Shown here: one piece after another, positions 16,797-27,006 of the stretch | How the letters are laid out: the number at the start of each line of letters is the position of its first letter | Numbering within the stretch: position 1 is the stretch's first letter | Assembly: GCF_002150785.1 (NCBI RefSeq) | Contig: NZ_MTAZ01000059.1 | Coordinates: 1 to 62,685, forward strand | Origin: Arenibacter amylolyticus | Lineage (GTDB): Bacteria > Bacteroidota > Bacteroidia > Flavobacteriales > Flavobacteriaceae | Direction of reading: 5' to 3' | DNA length: 62,685 nucleotides | Made by a program: the position numbers and the translations under genes | Notes under the pieces: generated by a model | The model's input: only the letters and a program-made list of their open reading frames with translations | Told to the model about the DNA's origin: nothing | Databases searched by the model: none

Positions 16797-18392
16797 TTAA
16801 TTAACGTCCCAGAAAAGTTTACTGGTGATTAAATCGCCTTCAGATAATTTTGCAGCGGCAGCGTTTCTATTGGTACCGTTTAGGGTTTGAAGTATTTGTG
16901 GATACCTCAATCTAAATGGAATCTCGGTAACCGAAGGGTTTACAGGTCCCGCTTCAAAAGTATAAGATGGAACCCTGTTTTCTGGTGGTAATCCATTTAC
17001 CTGAGCTGCTGGTAGAAAAACTTCATCACCAGGCATCACCAAGGTATTGGGGAAGCCGGTTCTTCGGTAATCGGCATACGCTTGATGCGGCTGCATATAT
17101 AAGGCAATGTACTTTTGGTTTAGTACGTTTTCTTGCGTTGCCGGGGGTAGGTTATTTACAAAGGTGTCAATCTCATCGGAAGGTACACCCCATCTTTCCA
17201 TGGATGCGCGAACACCATTTTCGTAATTTTCCTGGGAAAAACCGTTACGCTCAGAAATGATGAATTGAACTTCTGCATACTCCATAAGGACTTCCTTATA
17301 GTCTGGCTTTAGAATATTACTACTCATAAAGGAATAAGTGGTACGGTCTAAAAAGTTGGTATTTCTAAACGCGTATGGAATTCCAAGGTAATCATCGTAA
17401 TCCGTGCTTTTCTCATAGGTATCGGACTTTATATCGCCTATTGACGCATCAATCGGTGCTGCCATTTGGAAAAGTCGCGGGTCTGGACCAAAATTTCCAG
17501 TTTCACCTTTAAGTAGGTTAACAAAGGGTGCTGCAACAGCAAAATCCGTCCTTGCAATAAATGCTGCCCAAAACGGGGAGGCATTAGCATCGGCAGAATC
17601 GTATGCTTGCGCTGCGTTGTCGTCATTAGACTCCATAACACCTGCTGCGATAGCGGCATCTATGGCCGCATTAGCTTTCCCTGGGTCTACCCCTCTAAGG
17701 TTGTTGGCAACTCTCAGAATTAAAGAATTGGCAAACTTTTTCCATTTCACAGCATCCCCATTAAAAATGTTATCTCCACTGGTGAAAACTGGCTCATTAG
17801 TGTTAATCATATCCGATGACTCCCTTAACTCCTTAAGAATATCGTCGTAAATGTCTTCTTGGGCTGCAAAAACAGGTGTAGAAGTGTTGTTTACGTCCAA
17901 TGCTTGGAAGGTTTCATTATCACTTCCGTAAGAGTAATAAGGCACATCTCCAAAGAAGTTAGTCAACTCATAGAACATGTAGGACAACATAATTCTTGAG
18001 GCTGCTATTTGGTTGTTATTGTTCCCATAAGCAGCTGCAATATCCTTAGTTTCCTCATTCGAGTTTTGGTCAATGATAGACTTTAGATTAACTGCTACTA
18101 GATAAGTGTTGTCATAAAGGCTCTGAGCGGAGGTTTCGCGATATAGAAAACGGTCCTCGTCCGCATAGGCAGTCTGTCCCCAATATTGTAACCATGGAAG
18201 CGTAAGTCTTCCAGAGTTAAAAGCGTCCCTACTGAAATCTGTAAACCTTTTGGTGGAGTAGGCAAAGATATTGCTTGTGGGAACCACCTCTGGTTGATTT
18301 GGATTTTCGTTAAGATCTTCAAGGCCCTTGTCGCAAGAGTAGAGACCAGTGAAGAGCGCTAACGCTATAAGTATTTTGAATTTATTTTTCAT
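16797..18392 (-). CDS. SusD-like nutrient-binding lipoprotein (pair 2)
   Basis: A 531-residue surface lipoprotein pairing with the SusC encoded 6 bp upstream. The signal peptide ends in LYSC (Cys20). LEDLNENPNQPEVVPTSNIF is characteristic of the SusD-like_2 branch rather than classical RagB/SusD. The C-terminal half has the LMEYAEVQFIISERNGF helix and the PxRLRYPQ ending typical of that branch. This branch is often linked to peptides or other non-starch ligands, so glycan binding should not be assumed. The ligand is unknown. Confidence 0.93.
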   Translation of the reverse strand: MKNKFKILIALALFTGLYSCDKGLEDLNENPNQPEVVPTSNIFAYSTKRFTDFSRDAFNSGRLTLPWLQYWGQTAYADEDRFLYRETSAQSLYDNTYLVAVNLKSIIDQNSNEETKDIAAAYGNNNNQIAASRIMLSYMFYELTNFFGDVPYYSYGSDNETFQALDVNNTSTPVFAAQEDIYDDILKELRESSDMINTNEPVFTSGDNIFNGDAVKWKKFANSLILRVANNLRGVDPGKANAAIDAAIAAGVMESNDDNAAQAYDSADANASPFWAAFIARTDFAVAAPFVNLLKGETGNFGPDPRLFQMAAPIDASIGDIKSDTYEKSTDYDDYLGIPYAFRNTNFLDRTTYSFMSSNILKPDYKEVLMEYAEVQFIISERNGFSQENYENGVRASMERWGVPSDEIDTFVNNLPPATQENVLNQKYIALYMQPHQAYADYRRTGFPNTLVMPGDEVFLPAAQVNGLPPENRVPSYTFEAGPVNPSVTEIPFRLRYPQILQTLNGTNRNAAAAKLSEGDLITSKLFWDVN

Positions 18393-18398
18393 TTTATA

Positions 18399-21300
18399 TT
18401 AAAATTTTAATTGAACGTTTAAACCATAGCTACTTGTGGAAGGAAGTGAACCACCTTCAGATCCTTGAATATTTCCACTTCCTGCAGTTGCAACTTCGGG
18501 GTCGAAATTCTCATTGTCAAGTCCCCATACAAATAAGTTTCTACCAAAAGCACTAAGGGTGATATCTGTGGTCTCGCCAAGCCATTTTTTAGGTAGCTTA
18601 TATCCTAATGTAATTTCTCTAAGCTTTACATAGTCAGCATCAAAAACATTCTGTGCATCGTTACCAAAGTAGAAGTCGGTTCCATATTGTTGTGCAGGGA
18701 TAACTTTCTGGTTAGGAGCTGTGTCGGTTACGGTATAAGAACTTCCATCTTCACTGTAGGTAATGGTTCCTGTAACACCTGGTAAAACAATTCCTTCCTC
18801 CCTAATATTGTTAGCTGCACTTTCTTCTAAAATACCAGAGTACATTCCAAACAAGTTGGTTAATGAACGGTATTTTCCGCCTTTTTGAACGTCTATTAGG
18901 AAGCCTAAGCTAACATTCTTGTATGTGAAGCTATTTCTAAAGCCCATATTGTAATCTGGAATTACAGAGCCAAGGTTTTCTACGTTTTGGGTTTCAGCAT
19001 AACTACCGCTTGCAGTTACTACGCGGTTCCCTTCATCGTCATATACGTAGTTGGTCCCTCTAATGATTCCGTAGGGCTGTCCTACTACTGCATTCACAGA
19101 TACTGCATTAAACGGAAATCTTCCAATTTGAAGCGTCTCTACTCCGTCTATCAGTTCAAGTAATTTGTTGTTGTTCTTGGCAAAGTTCCAAGTAAAGTCC
19201 CAAGCAAAATCCTCAGTTTGTATTGGAGTGATGTTCACCAAGGCCTCTATACCCTTGTTTTGTAATCTTCCTGCATTGGTAAATCTGGATCTAAAACCTG
19301 AAGATGGATCAATTTGAACCGGAGTTATTAGGTTGCTTGTTTCTTCGTTGTAATAGGTGAAATCAAAGCTAACTCGATTTTGGAAAAGTGCCATCTCCAA
19401 TCCAATTTCCCAGGTTTGTTTCAATTCTGGAAGTAAATCGGGGTTTCTATTAGTGGTGTCTAAGTTAAAGGGTACATCTCCTAAGAACGGAATGCTTCCG
19501 GTGAAGGTGTTGCTTAATTGGTATGGATCCGTGTCACTACCCACCTCGGCATAACCCCCTCTAAGCTTTCCAAAAGTCAACCAAGAAGCATCTGTAAACT
19601 CAGAGAACACAAAACTACCACTGACAGAAGGGTAGAAGTACGAATTGTTATCTGCAGGTAGCGTGGATGACCAGTCGTTTCTACCGGTCACTGTTAGGTA
19701 AGCGAAGCTATCATATCCTAAGGAAACAGAACCATAGGCGCTATTTACTCTTTTTCTTGAGTCAAATTCCGTTACCTGTGCAGGGTCCTTGGAATTACTC
19801 ATGTTGTATAGACCTGGAACTACAAGTCCTCCTGAAGTGATTCCTGTTAGTCTATGGAATTCATTATCTCTCCTATTAAGACCGATAAAGGAATTTAAAC
19901 TTAACTTGTTATCTAAAAAGCGCTTGTCGTAATGTAAACGTCCTTCGTAGTTTATTTCTTGGAAATCCCTAGCAATTTCAGTGTAGAATGGCTGAGCTTG
20001 AGAGCCTACAGCGCGACGGTTATTGATGCGGAAATCATAAGTATCTCCGTATATTTTACCTACTGCATAAAGATCGTCCGTTATGTTATAGGTAGCACCT
20101 ATACTACCATACCATCTAGTTCTTTTATCTTCGGCAGTATTCTCATATAAGGTCCAGTAAGGGTTGTCAGAGTAACGAATACTTCCATCCAATGCAGAAA
20201 CTCGGTTCCAAGTTCTCTGAGTACCATCGGCCAATTTATACTTTTTTAATCGGTCATAATCTAGTTGGGTTTGGCCAAACTGATACATTTGTTGTACCAC
20301 TCCTTCACCAGTATAACCGGCTGCAGGTCTATTAAATCCATCTGTAACGGTAAAGTTTACAGAAGCGTCAATCTTTAACTTATCACTTAATTTAGATGTT
20401 CCATTAAAATTAACGGAGGTCTTGTCTAAACTAGAGTTGGGTACAATACCCTTTGTCTGGGTGTTGTTAATAGATAGTCTTATGGTTGAGCTTTCCGACC
20501 CTTGAGAAAACGAAACCCCATTGTTTATGGAATATCCTGTATTAAAGAATTCGTCCTTTCCTTTATTAGGGTAAATCCAAGGTCTTGGTTTTAAATAGTC
20601 ATCTGCAAATTCAGGATCAAAAGCATCCCAGTGCAGCACTAATCTATTGGGATCGTACCTAGGACCCCAAGACTCATCAGTTCCGTAATCTACAACATCA
20701 TAAGTTGTTCCGTTGATGGTTGCTTGCCCAAATCCAGATTGCTCTATAGTGGTAGCGTCTCCAGCTCCTCCACCATACAGTTTTTGTACTTTGGGAAGAA
20801 CATTTACCTGCTCAAAACTAATTCCGGAATTAACCGTTACTTCAGATTTTCCAGTTCTACCAGATTTTGTGGTAATCAAAATAACCCCATTACTCGCTCT
20901 GGATCCATAAAGTGCAGCTGCAGCTCCACCTTTTAGGATGTTCATACTGGCTATATCATCTGGGTTAATATCTGCTGCGGCATCACCAAAATCCCTACCT
21001 CCACCACCAGTTTGCGTGGCAGTACTGTTGTAGTTACTATTGTCTAAAGGTATTCCGTCTACTACTATTAAGGGTTTGTTCTCCTGGGTAATGGAACCAG
21101 CACCCCTAATAAGGATTCTGGATGAACCTCCTAAGCTACCGGTAGAATTTGAAACTTGAACCCCGGCAACCTTTCCACTTAAGGAGTTTAGCGCATTAGA
21201 GTTTCTTGTTTCGGTTAATTGATCCCCGGAAACTTCTTGGGTAGAATACCCCAAAGATTTTTTCTCCCTAGAAATTCCAAGGGCAGTAACTACAACCTCT

Positions 21301-21602
21301 TCTAAGGCTTGAGCATCTTCTTCCATTTGTACGTTTATGGTGTTGGATGCCCCTACAGTTACGTTAACCGTGGTTTGGCCAATGTAGCTAAACCTCAATA
21401 CATCACCCACAGTAGCGTTGATCGTGTAATTACCGTCAAAATCGGTTTGTGTACCATTGGTAGTACCAGTTATAACAATGGATACGCCTGGTAGCGGTAA
21501 GTTATCCATGTCGGTAACCGTACCCGTAATGGTTTTCTCCTGTGCCATCAGTACCAATGACACCATGAAGAGTTTTAAAAATAAAACATACTTAATTTTC
21601 AT
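18399..21602 (-). CDS. SusC/RagA-family TonB-dependent transporter (pair 2)
   Basis: A 1067-residue outer-membrane importer with signal peptide, carboxypeptidase-regulatory-like domain (TGTVTDMDNLPLPGVSIV), TonB-box-like segment ALEEVVVTALG, plug (RILIRGAGSI; ITTKSGRTG) and barrel ending LNVQLKF. The EEVVVTALG-ISREKKSLGY plug start differs from pair 1. It is followed after 6 bp by its SusD partner. Its upstream region keeps the GATGCAAATTAA element at 21811-21822 but not the CCGACCTA element of the other two. Confidence 0.96.
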   Translation of the reverse strand: MKIKYVLFLKLFMVSLVLMAQEKTITGTVTDMDNLPLPGVSIVITGTTNGTQTDFDGNYTINATVGDVLRFSYIGQTTVNVTVGASNTINVQMEEDAQALEEVVVTALGISREKKSLGYSTQEVSGDQLTETRNSNALNSLSGKVAGVQVSNSTGSLGGSSRILIRGAGSITQENKPLIVVDGIPLDNSNYNSTATQTGGGGRDFGDAAADINPDDIASMNILKGGAAAALYGSRASNGVILITTKSGRTGKSEVTVNSGISFEQVNVLPKVQKLYGGGAGDATTIEQSGFGQATINGTTYDVVDYGTDESWGPRYDPNRLVLHWDAFDPEFADDYLKPRPWIYPNKGKDEFFNTGYSINNGVSFSQGSESSTIRLSINNTQTKGIVPNSSLDKTSVNFNGTSKLSDKLKIDASVNFTVTDGFNRPAAGYTGEGVVQQMYQFGQTQLDYDRLKKYKLADGTQRTWNRVSALDGSIRYSDNPYWTLYENTAEDKRTRWYGSIGATYNITDDLYAVGKIYGDTYDFRINNRRAVGSQAQPFYTEIARDFQEINYEGRLHYDKRFLDNKLSLNSFIGLNRRDNEFHRLTGITSGGLVVPGLYNMSNSKDPAQVTEFDSRKRVNSAYGSVSLGYDSFAYLTVTGRNDWSSTLPADNNSYFYPSVSGSFVFSEFTDASWLTFGKLRGGYAEVGSDTDPYQLSNTFTGSIPFLGDVPFNLDTTNRNPDLLPELKQTWEIGLEMALFQNRVSFDFTYYNEETSNLITPVQIDPSSGFRSRFTNAGRLQNKGIEALVNITPIQTEDFAWDFTWNFAKNNNKLLELIDGVETLQIGRFPFNAVSVNAVVGQPYGIIRGTNYVYDDEGNRVVTASGSYAETQNVENLGSVIPDYNMGFRNSFTYKNVSLGFLIDVQKGGKYRSLTNLFGMYSGILEESAANNIREEGIVLPGVTGTITYSEDGSSYTVTDTAPNQKVIPAQQYGTDFYFGNDAQNVFDADYVKLREITLGYKLPKKWLGETTDITLSAFGRNLFVWGLDNENFDPEVATAGSGNIQGSEGGSLPSTSSYGLNVQLKF

Positions 21603-22353
21603 AGAAATTAATTTGAATTAATAAAGGTTAGAAAATGAACTTGTGAAACTTTAGTTATTTAATACTATAACTGTTTTGCAGAGCGATTGTTTGTCTCTTT
21701 AAATCCACAAACTTTCGCTTTTTGTTTGTGTGCTACTGCTTTTTATGAATAGGGTCTATAGCCTCCTTAAGACAAATTAACAATAGAGAAAGTGATATTT
21801 GATGATCTCCGATGCAAATTAAATTTGCTCCGATTTTAAGTTATAACCTTTGTTTTGTGAATTATCTGAAAATCAGCTATTTGTGGTTTGCCTGTTGTTG
21901 ATTTGTGTATTTATGATAAAATTAACGGACTTTAGGTTTTTATAAGGATTTTAGTTCGTTGGGGAGTGTAAAGCTGATTTTTTTTGTTTTGTTAATTTGA
22001 GGAAGGTGAGGTTCGCTTAAGGAGATTATGGTGAGAATTTGAACGCATATAGGTTAAGTGGTTGCTAAATAAAACTATTTATTATATAATGGCAGTGTAG
22101 ATATATTCCTTATTGCCTATTAGAATATTTTTGTTTTTTATATGATTTTTTGGACGGGGAATAGGGAAGTAGGAAGGATTTTTAGCTGATAATTTTTATA
22201 TGCAGGTCTAATGGCGTTTGATCATAAAAATCTATTAGTCAATTATATTTAAGATCTAGCTCTTGTCTAATTGTGATGTTAATATTAATTGCTGTAAAAT
22301 TATCTATGACCTATCTATTTTGAAATTATAACGGCAACAATTCTCCCAATATA
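21603..22353. other. Upstream region of SusC pair 2
   Basis: About 750 bp, A/T-rich, no gene seen. It contains the shared near-start leader AATTAATTTGAATTA and, 210 bp out, ATGCAAATTAA (minus TTAATTTGCAT), a probable -7 region. Confidence 0.45.
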
Positions 22354-22386
22354 AAAAGACCGTCCAAATTGCTTGGACGGTCTTTT
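22354..22386 (-). terminator. Terminator after SusCD pair 3
   Basis: AAAAGACCGTCCAA and TTGGACGGTCTTTT form a perfect 14-bp stem with a 5-nt loop, 23 bp past the SusD stop. Confidence 0.85.
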
Positions 22387-22408
22387 ACTTTTATGGTGTT
22401 AAATTGGA

Positions 22409-23881
22409 TTATCTCCAACCTCCATTAGAATAGTCTTCTCCAGCTACTCCACTGGTTCCACCGTAGGTGTAGTAGGGCTCTGGAATTGCATCCAATGCCT
22501 TACCAGGAACTGGGAAGTGTAACAAAGTTCCTTTTTGTAATAGGTCTTCCTTTCTCATTTCAAAGAAGGATATCCCCATTCCAGTATAGGCAAATTCTAC
22601 CATACGCTCATAGTGTATAGCATCGTATACCTCGTCTGCATTAGCAGAAACTGGAGGAAGCTCCCCTCTTGTGGTTCTTGTACCTGCATTTACAATGGCG
22701 GCTGCAGCTGCAGCGTCTCCACCGTTTATGTGTAATAATGCTTCCGCTTTGTAAAGATCGGATTCAGATTTGGAAATTTCCGTTACTGGAACGGTCCATT
22801 CTGTAATGTACTCGTTTAACCTTGCATACCTATAGGTGCTGAAGTGGTATTTACCTCTATCTGGGCTAAAGTTGTTGGAGGCAAGGTATTCATAGTCAGT
22901 GGCTAACCTTGCGTCAGCTGAAGTAGATTCCGGTAAGGTGTTGATGTCATCAGTCCAATAGGCAGGAGTGTTTGGATCCATCATATTGATAACTCTCATA
23001 TCCACTCTTCCCCAACCAGGATATACCAGGTAGGTCTGTGGAACTAATGCATACCAGTTAATATCGTCCATTAATATGTCGAAGTCAGTTGTTATACCAT
23101 TATCGGCATATTCATAAACCCTGTTCCAATCTAAAGTACTCTTTTGGGCGCTGTTTCTTAGATTGCCAACGAGCATACGCGCTCCCATACTGTTCATGAT
23201 CTCGGACATTCTTTCACTAGTTGCATTTACACCTGGTAACCAAGCTTCAGGTAGGGTAAACGTATTAGCGTCTGCAATGGCGATCGCTTCATCCAATTTT
23301 TGAAGAGCGTATTCCATGGCGTTTACATAGTCAGTCTCTCCAGTCTCGTTTTCCCCTACAGGGCCATTGGCATCGTAAATCCAAACTCTGTCAAAGACTA
23401 ATGCTAAATGTCCAATCGAGAGGGCTTGTCCCAATTTACCCATCATTTCAACCATTTTTGGGTTGCTAAATTCGGTTCCAGCCTCTACCGCTCCAACAAT
23501 GGTGTTAGAGTCTGTTAACAACGAGTATAGGGAGTTAAAGTAAGTGTCCGTAACGTCATTGCTATAGCCAGTAGAGTTGTTAAAGGATGTTCTTGGTTCA
23601 CTGGAAAGATCTCTCATTCCAAAGTTACCCCAAGATGCTGTTGAAACGTCTGCCATAGTGGCTAATGCTGCTGCTGGACCATTGGTGCTGTGTACGGTTC
23701 TATACCAGCTCTGAAGAATGTTTCCTGCGGTAGATTCCAGAGCAACAGGATCTGAAGCCAATATTTCATCGTTTGGATTTTCACGGTTAACCACCTCCAA
23801 ATCTGTTTCGAAGTCTTGGCAAGCACTTACCAAAAAGAAAATTGGCAGTAATAGGTATGCTATTTTATTAATATGTTTCAT
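22409..23881 (-). CDS. SusD/RagB-family outer-membrane lipoprotein (pair 3)
   Basis: A 490-residue lipoprotein with signal peptide ending LVSAC (Cys21), 11 bp after the stop of its SusC partner. The helical body has DLYKAEALLHINGG and the VNAGTRTTRGELPPVS region that in SusD-like proteins precedes the C-terminal helices. The YERMVEFAYTGMGISFFEMR segment is the usual conserved SusD C-terminal motif. The middle is diverged from pairs 1 and 2, so a different ligand is likely. No signature identifies it. Confidence 0.92.
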   Translation of the reverse strand: MKHINKIAYLLLPIFFLVSACQDFETDLEVVNRENPNDEILASDPVALESTAGNILQSWYRTVHSTNGPAAALATMADVSTASWGNFGMRDLSSEPRTSFNNSTGYSNDVTDTYFNSLYSLLTDSNTIVGAVEAGTEFSNPKMVEMMGKLGQALSIGHLALVFDRVWIYDANGPVGENETGETDYVNAMEYALQKLDEAIAIADANTFTLPEAWLPGVNATSERMSEIMNSMGARMLVGNLRNSAQKSTLDWNRVYEYADNGITTDFDILMDDINWYALVPQTYLVYPGWGRVDMRVINMMDPNTPAYWTDDINTLPESTSADARLATDYEYLASNNFSPDRGKYHFSTYRYARLNEYITEWTVPVTEISKSESDLYKAEALLHINGGDAAAAAAIVNAGTRTTRGELPPVSANADEVYDAIHYERMVEFAYTGMGISFFEMRKEDLLQKGTLLHFPVPGKALDAIPEPYYTYGGTSGVAGEDYSNGGWR

Positions 23882-23892
23882 GTGTTTATTTA

Positions 23893-26800
23893 TTAAAATT
23901 TAAACTGGATAGACATGGAGTAGGAAGACTGATTTGGGTATACGCCATAATCTAGAGAGAAATACTGTTGGGTATTGCCGTCATATCTAGAAACTTCCGG
24001 ATCCCAACCTAAGTAATCTGTAAAGGTTAATAGGTTTCTACCAATCAAACTTAATTTCACTTCATCAAAGAAGCCAATTCTACTGATGTATTTCTCAGGA
24101 AGAGTATATCCTAAGGATAGCTCCCTAAGCTTTACAAAAGAACCGTCCTCTACCCAGAACTTATTGTTTTGGTTCACATCGTACAGAGATTCGTAGTAAG
24201 TTACGGTTTTCTTTTGATCAGCTGGCTTTCCTGCCTGATCTACCATAACGTTTCTTTTTGCAATGGTGTTCCACTGAGCATTCTTGTTGTAGATATCTCC
24301 ACCGCTTTTCCAATCCCATAACATATAGAAATCGAAGTTTTTGTAGGTTAGGTTGGAGGTTAATCCTACTCTGAAATCAGCATTTTGATTTCCTATTTTT
24401 TCAAAAGCAGGAATGCCGTCCTCATCTACCTTAATGATAGCTTTTTCATTGTTTGTCCCAATGTTTGCAGTTTCTACAACCACTCCGTCCGCATTTACTG
24501 AGTAATCAGAAATAGATGCTCCGGCTGGTAATTGTTTCTCCATAGTTGCCAGATCAGTAACAAAGCTTCTACCAAACATGCTTCCAAATTCTACTCCTTC
24601 GCGAATTAGGAACATAATTCCTTCGTCATTAGCTCCATCGGTAGGGCCAACAATTTGCTCCGGTGCATTTAACTTGGTAATCATGGTTTCGGTAGTAGTA
24701 AAGTTTACGCCAACTCTCCATTTTAGTTTGGATTGATCAATAATCCTGGAATTTAGGGAGAATTCGTAAGTCTGGGACTCTAGGTCACCCACATTCTGCC
24801 ACTGTGTTGCTTTTCCAGCATTTGCAGGGGAGAATAGGTTTACAATCATAAACTGGTCCGATACAACTTGGTCCGAGTAAACAAACTGTAAATCGAACAT
24901 GTTTAAGAAGCTGGCATTTAAACCAAATTCAGTTTCCGTGGTTAAAGACGGCTTCAAGAATGGGTTTCCTTTTCTTCTTACCGAAGAAAGGCTTCCTTGA
25001 CTGATGTTGGTCTGCTCATACTGCCAGTCAAATCCAGGGCGTTGTCCGGAAGTACCGATGGCAGCATTTATTTTTAATTCTTGGACTCCTGGGATGTCTA
25101 TGTCCTCAGAGATTCTATAGGCACCAGAAAGTCTGTAGTAGTTGTTCCATCTGTTTTCAGATCCAAATAGGGAAGATCCATCCCTTCTAAATAGACCATC
25201 TACAATATATCTGTCTTTGTAGACAAGACCTCCAATAGCAAACATATTCTGTGCTCTTTCGCTTTGGTAGTCAGAGCTTCCATAAATACTGCTAGTTTCA
25301 AAGTTATCAATAGTTGGTAGATCTTTAAATTTGTAATCAATACCAGTAATGGAATTGTAGTCATAGGATCTGTCCTCAGCTAAATAACTAAGCTTAGCCA
25401 TAAAATCTAGTTCTCCAAATTCTTTCTTGAAGTTTAGAGTGGCCTGTACCTTTTGGGAAATTTCCAAGAAATTGTTCTTGCTTAAAGATCCTTTGCTATA
25501 TCCAAATCCAATTTGATCTCCAGTAGTGGTGTACGTTTCGTACTTGTTATTGCTAGAGAATCTATACGCGTTGTTTTCAAAAGAATACTCTACGTCCATG
25601 TTTAACCAGTTGGTAAACTTGGCGTTTAGTAGGTATCCTCCTAAGAATCGCTGTTGTTGCGATCTAGCATCTCTGTTGTACAGAGCGTAAAGTGGGTTGG
25701 AAATTTCAGATTCCCACGGGTCTGGTAAATAGTAGTAAGGCTGGCCGTCAGGGTTGCTAGCCAATACGTTGGAGTCTGGATTTAATCTGGTCATGGTTCT
25801 GTAAATACCAGTTCCTCCTCCTGGGCTGTTATCTACAACTCGTACAAAGTTGTTGCTCGCCTTAAAGGTTAACCAATCAAAAATGTCGTAATCAATGTTG
25901 GCTCTAATACTGCTTCGCTCGTACCCTTCGGTTTCGGCAAGTACTCCTTCAATATCAGTGTTTTCTGCGGAGAAGAAGGTCCTTACATTCTCCCCTCCAG
26001 AGGATATGGAAGTGTATAGTGTTCTATTGATACCGGTCTTAAAGAAGATATCCTGGAAATCGTTATATACACCAAAAGGATTATCGGCATAACCGTCTGC
26101 CTTCAAGATACGATCGCCAGTAACTGCAGTTGGACCCGAGTTGGCATAAACGCTCTGGTAATCAGCTGGATAGGTAACGCCTTCGTATTTGGTGTATTGT
26201 CCTTTAAAGTTTTCCCAATCTGAAGCTAGTTCAAAGTTGTGCGACTGGTTGGTGTCGATGAAATTGTTCACTCTAGAAATACCAGTCTCTGCTCTTACGG
26301 TAACAGATGTCTTTCCAATCTTTCCTCTTTTGGTGGTAATTACAATAACCCCATTACCTGCACGTGATCCATATAGTGAGGATGCGGAAGCTCCCTTTAC
26401 CAATTCAAAGGAGGCAATATCATCTACGTTGATGTCGGCCATTCCGCCTTCAATGAAAACACCGTCCATGATAACTAAAGGTGACTGTGATCCGTATAGG
26501 TTGGCGGCTCCTCTCATTATAATGGTAGCTCCTTCTCCGGGGCGTCCAAGGTTGCTTACGGATACACCAGCAACTTTCCCTTGTAGAGCACTGGCAGCTG
26601 AACTAGCCGGAACCTTTTCCAGATCGTCGGCAGATACTGAGGCAACTGTTACAGATAGTTTTCTTTTATCCGTAGCACCGGCAACTCCAGTAACCACTAC
26701 TTCTTCTAGGGCCTGTGCGTCCTCTTCCATTTTTACATTAATGGTGTTAGCAGCTCCTACGGTGACGCTTACCGTGGTCTGCCCGATATAACTAAATCTT

Positions 26801-27006
26801 AAAACGTCGCCTACGGCAGCGTTTATGGTATAGTTACCGTCAAAATCGGTTTGTGTCCCACTAGTAGTTCCAGATATAACTATGGAAACCCCGGGGAGTG
26901 GCAAATCATCCTTGTCAGTTACCGTTCCGGTAATAGTTTTTTCTTGTGCCATCATTACCAATGACGCCAGAAAAAGCTTTAAGAATAAAAAGTACTTAAA
27001 TTTCAT
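23893..27006 (-). CDS. SusC/RagA-family TonB-dependent transporter (pair 3)
   Basis: A 1037-residue outer-membrane importer. The N terminus (signal peptide and carboxypeptidase-regulatory-like domain up to ALEEVVVTG) is almost the same as pair 2, including long stretches of identical DNA. The plug then reads SAASALQGKVAGVSVSNLG, and the barrel ends MSIQFKF. It is about 30 residues shorter than the other two. The promoter region shares CTGCAAACTAA and CCGACCTA with pair 1 at the same spacing. It is the SusC nearest the AraC-type regulator at 27720, which is transcribed in the same direction upstream of it. Confidence 0.96.
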   Translation of the reverse strand: MKFKYFLFLKLFLASLVMMAQEKTITGTVTDKDDLPLPGVSIVISGTTSGTQTDFDGNYTINAAVGDVLRFSYIGQTTVSVTVGAANTINVKMEEDAQALEEVVVTGVAGATDKRKLSVTVASVSADDLEKVPASSAASALQGKVAGVSVSNLGRPGEGATIIMRGAANLYGSQSPLVIMDGVFIEGGMADINVDDIASFELVKGASASSLYGSRAGNGVIVITTKRGKIGKTSVTVRAETGISRVNNFIDTNQSHNFELASDWENFKGQYTKYEGVTYPADYQSVYANSGPTAVTGDRILKADGYADNPFGVYNDFQDIFFKTGINRTLYTSISSGGENVRTFFSAENTDIEGVLAETEGYERSSIRANIDYDIFDWLTFKASNNFVRVVDNSPGGGTGIYRTMTRLNPDSNVLASNPDGQPYYYLPDPWESEISNPLYALYNRDARSQQQRFLGGYLLNAKFTNWLNMDVEYSFENNAYRFSSNNKYETYTTTGDQIGFGYSKGSLSKNNFLEISQKVQATLNFKKEFGELDFMAKLSYLAEDRSYDYNSITGIDYKFKDLPTIDNFETSSIYGSSDYQSERAQNMFAIGGLVYKDRYIVDGLFRRDGSSLFGSENRWNNYYRLSGAYRISEDIDIPGVQELKINAAIGTSGQRPGFDWQYEQTNISQGSLSSVRRKGNPFLKPSLTTETEFGLNASFLNMFDLQFVYSDQVVSDQFMIVNLFSPANAGKATQWQNVGDLESQTYEFSLNSRIIDQSKLKWRVGVNFTTTETMITKLNAPEQIVGPTDGANDEGIMFLIREGVEFGSMFGRSFVTDLATMEKQLPAGASISDYSVNADGVVVETANIGTNNEKAIIKVDEDGIPAFEKIGNQNADFRVGLTSNLTYKNFDFYMLWDWKSGGDIYNKNAQWNTIAKRNVMVDQAGKPADQKKTVTYYESLYDVNQNNKFWVEDGSFVKLRELSLGYTLPEKYISRIGFFDEVKLSLIGRNLLTFTDYLGWDPEVSRYDGNTQQYFSLDYGVYPNQSSYSMSIQFKF

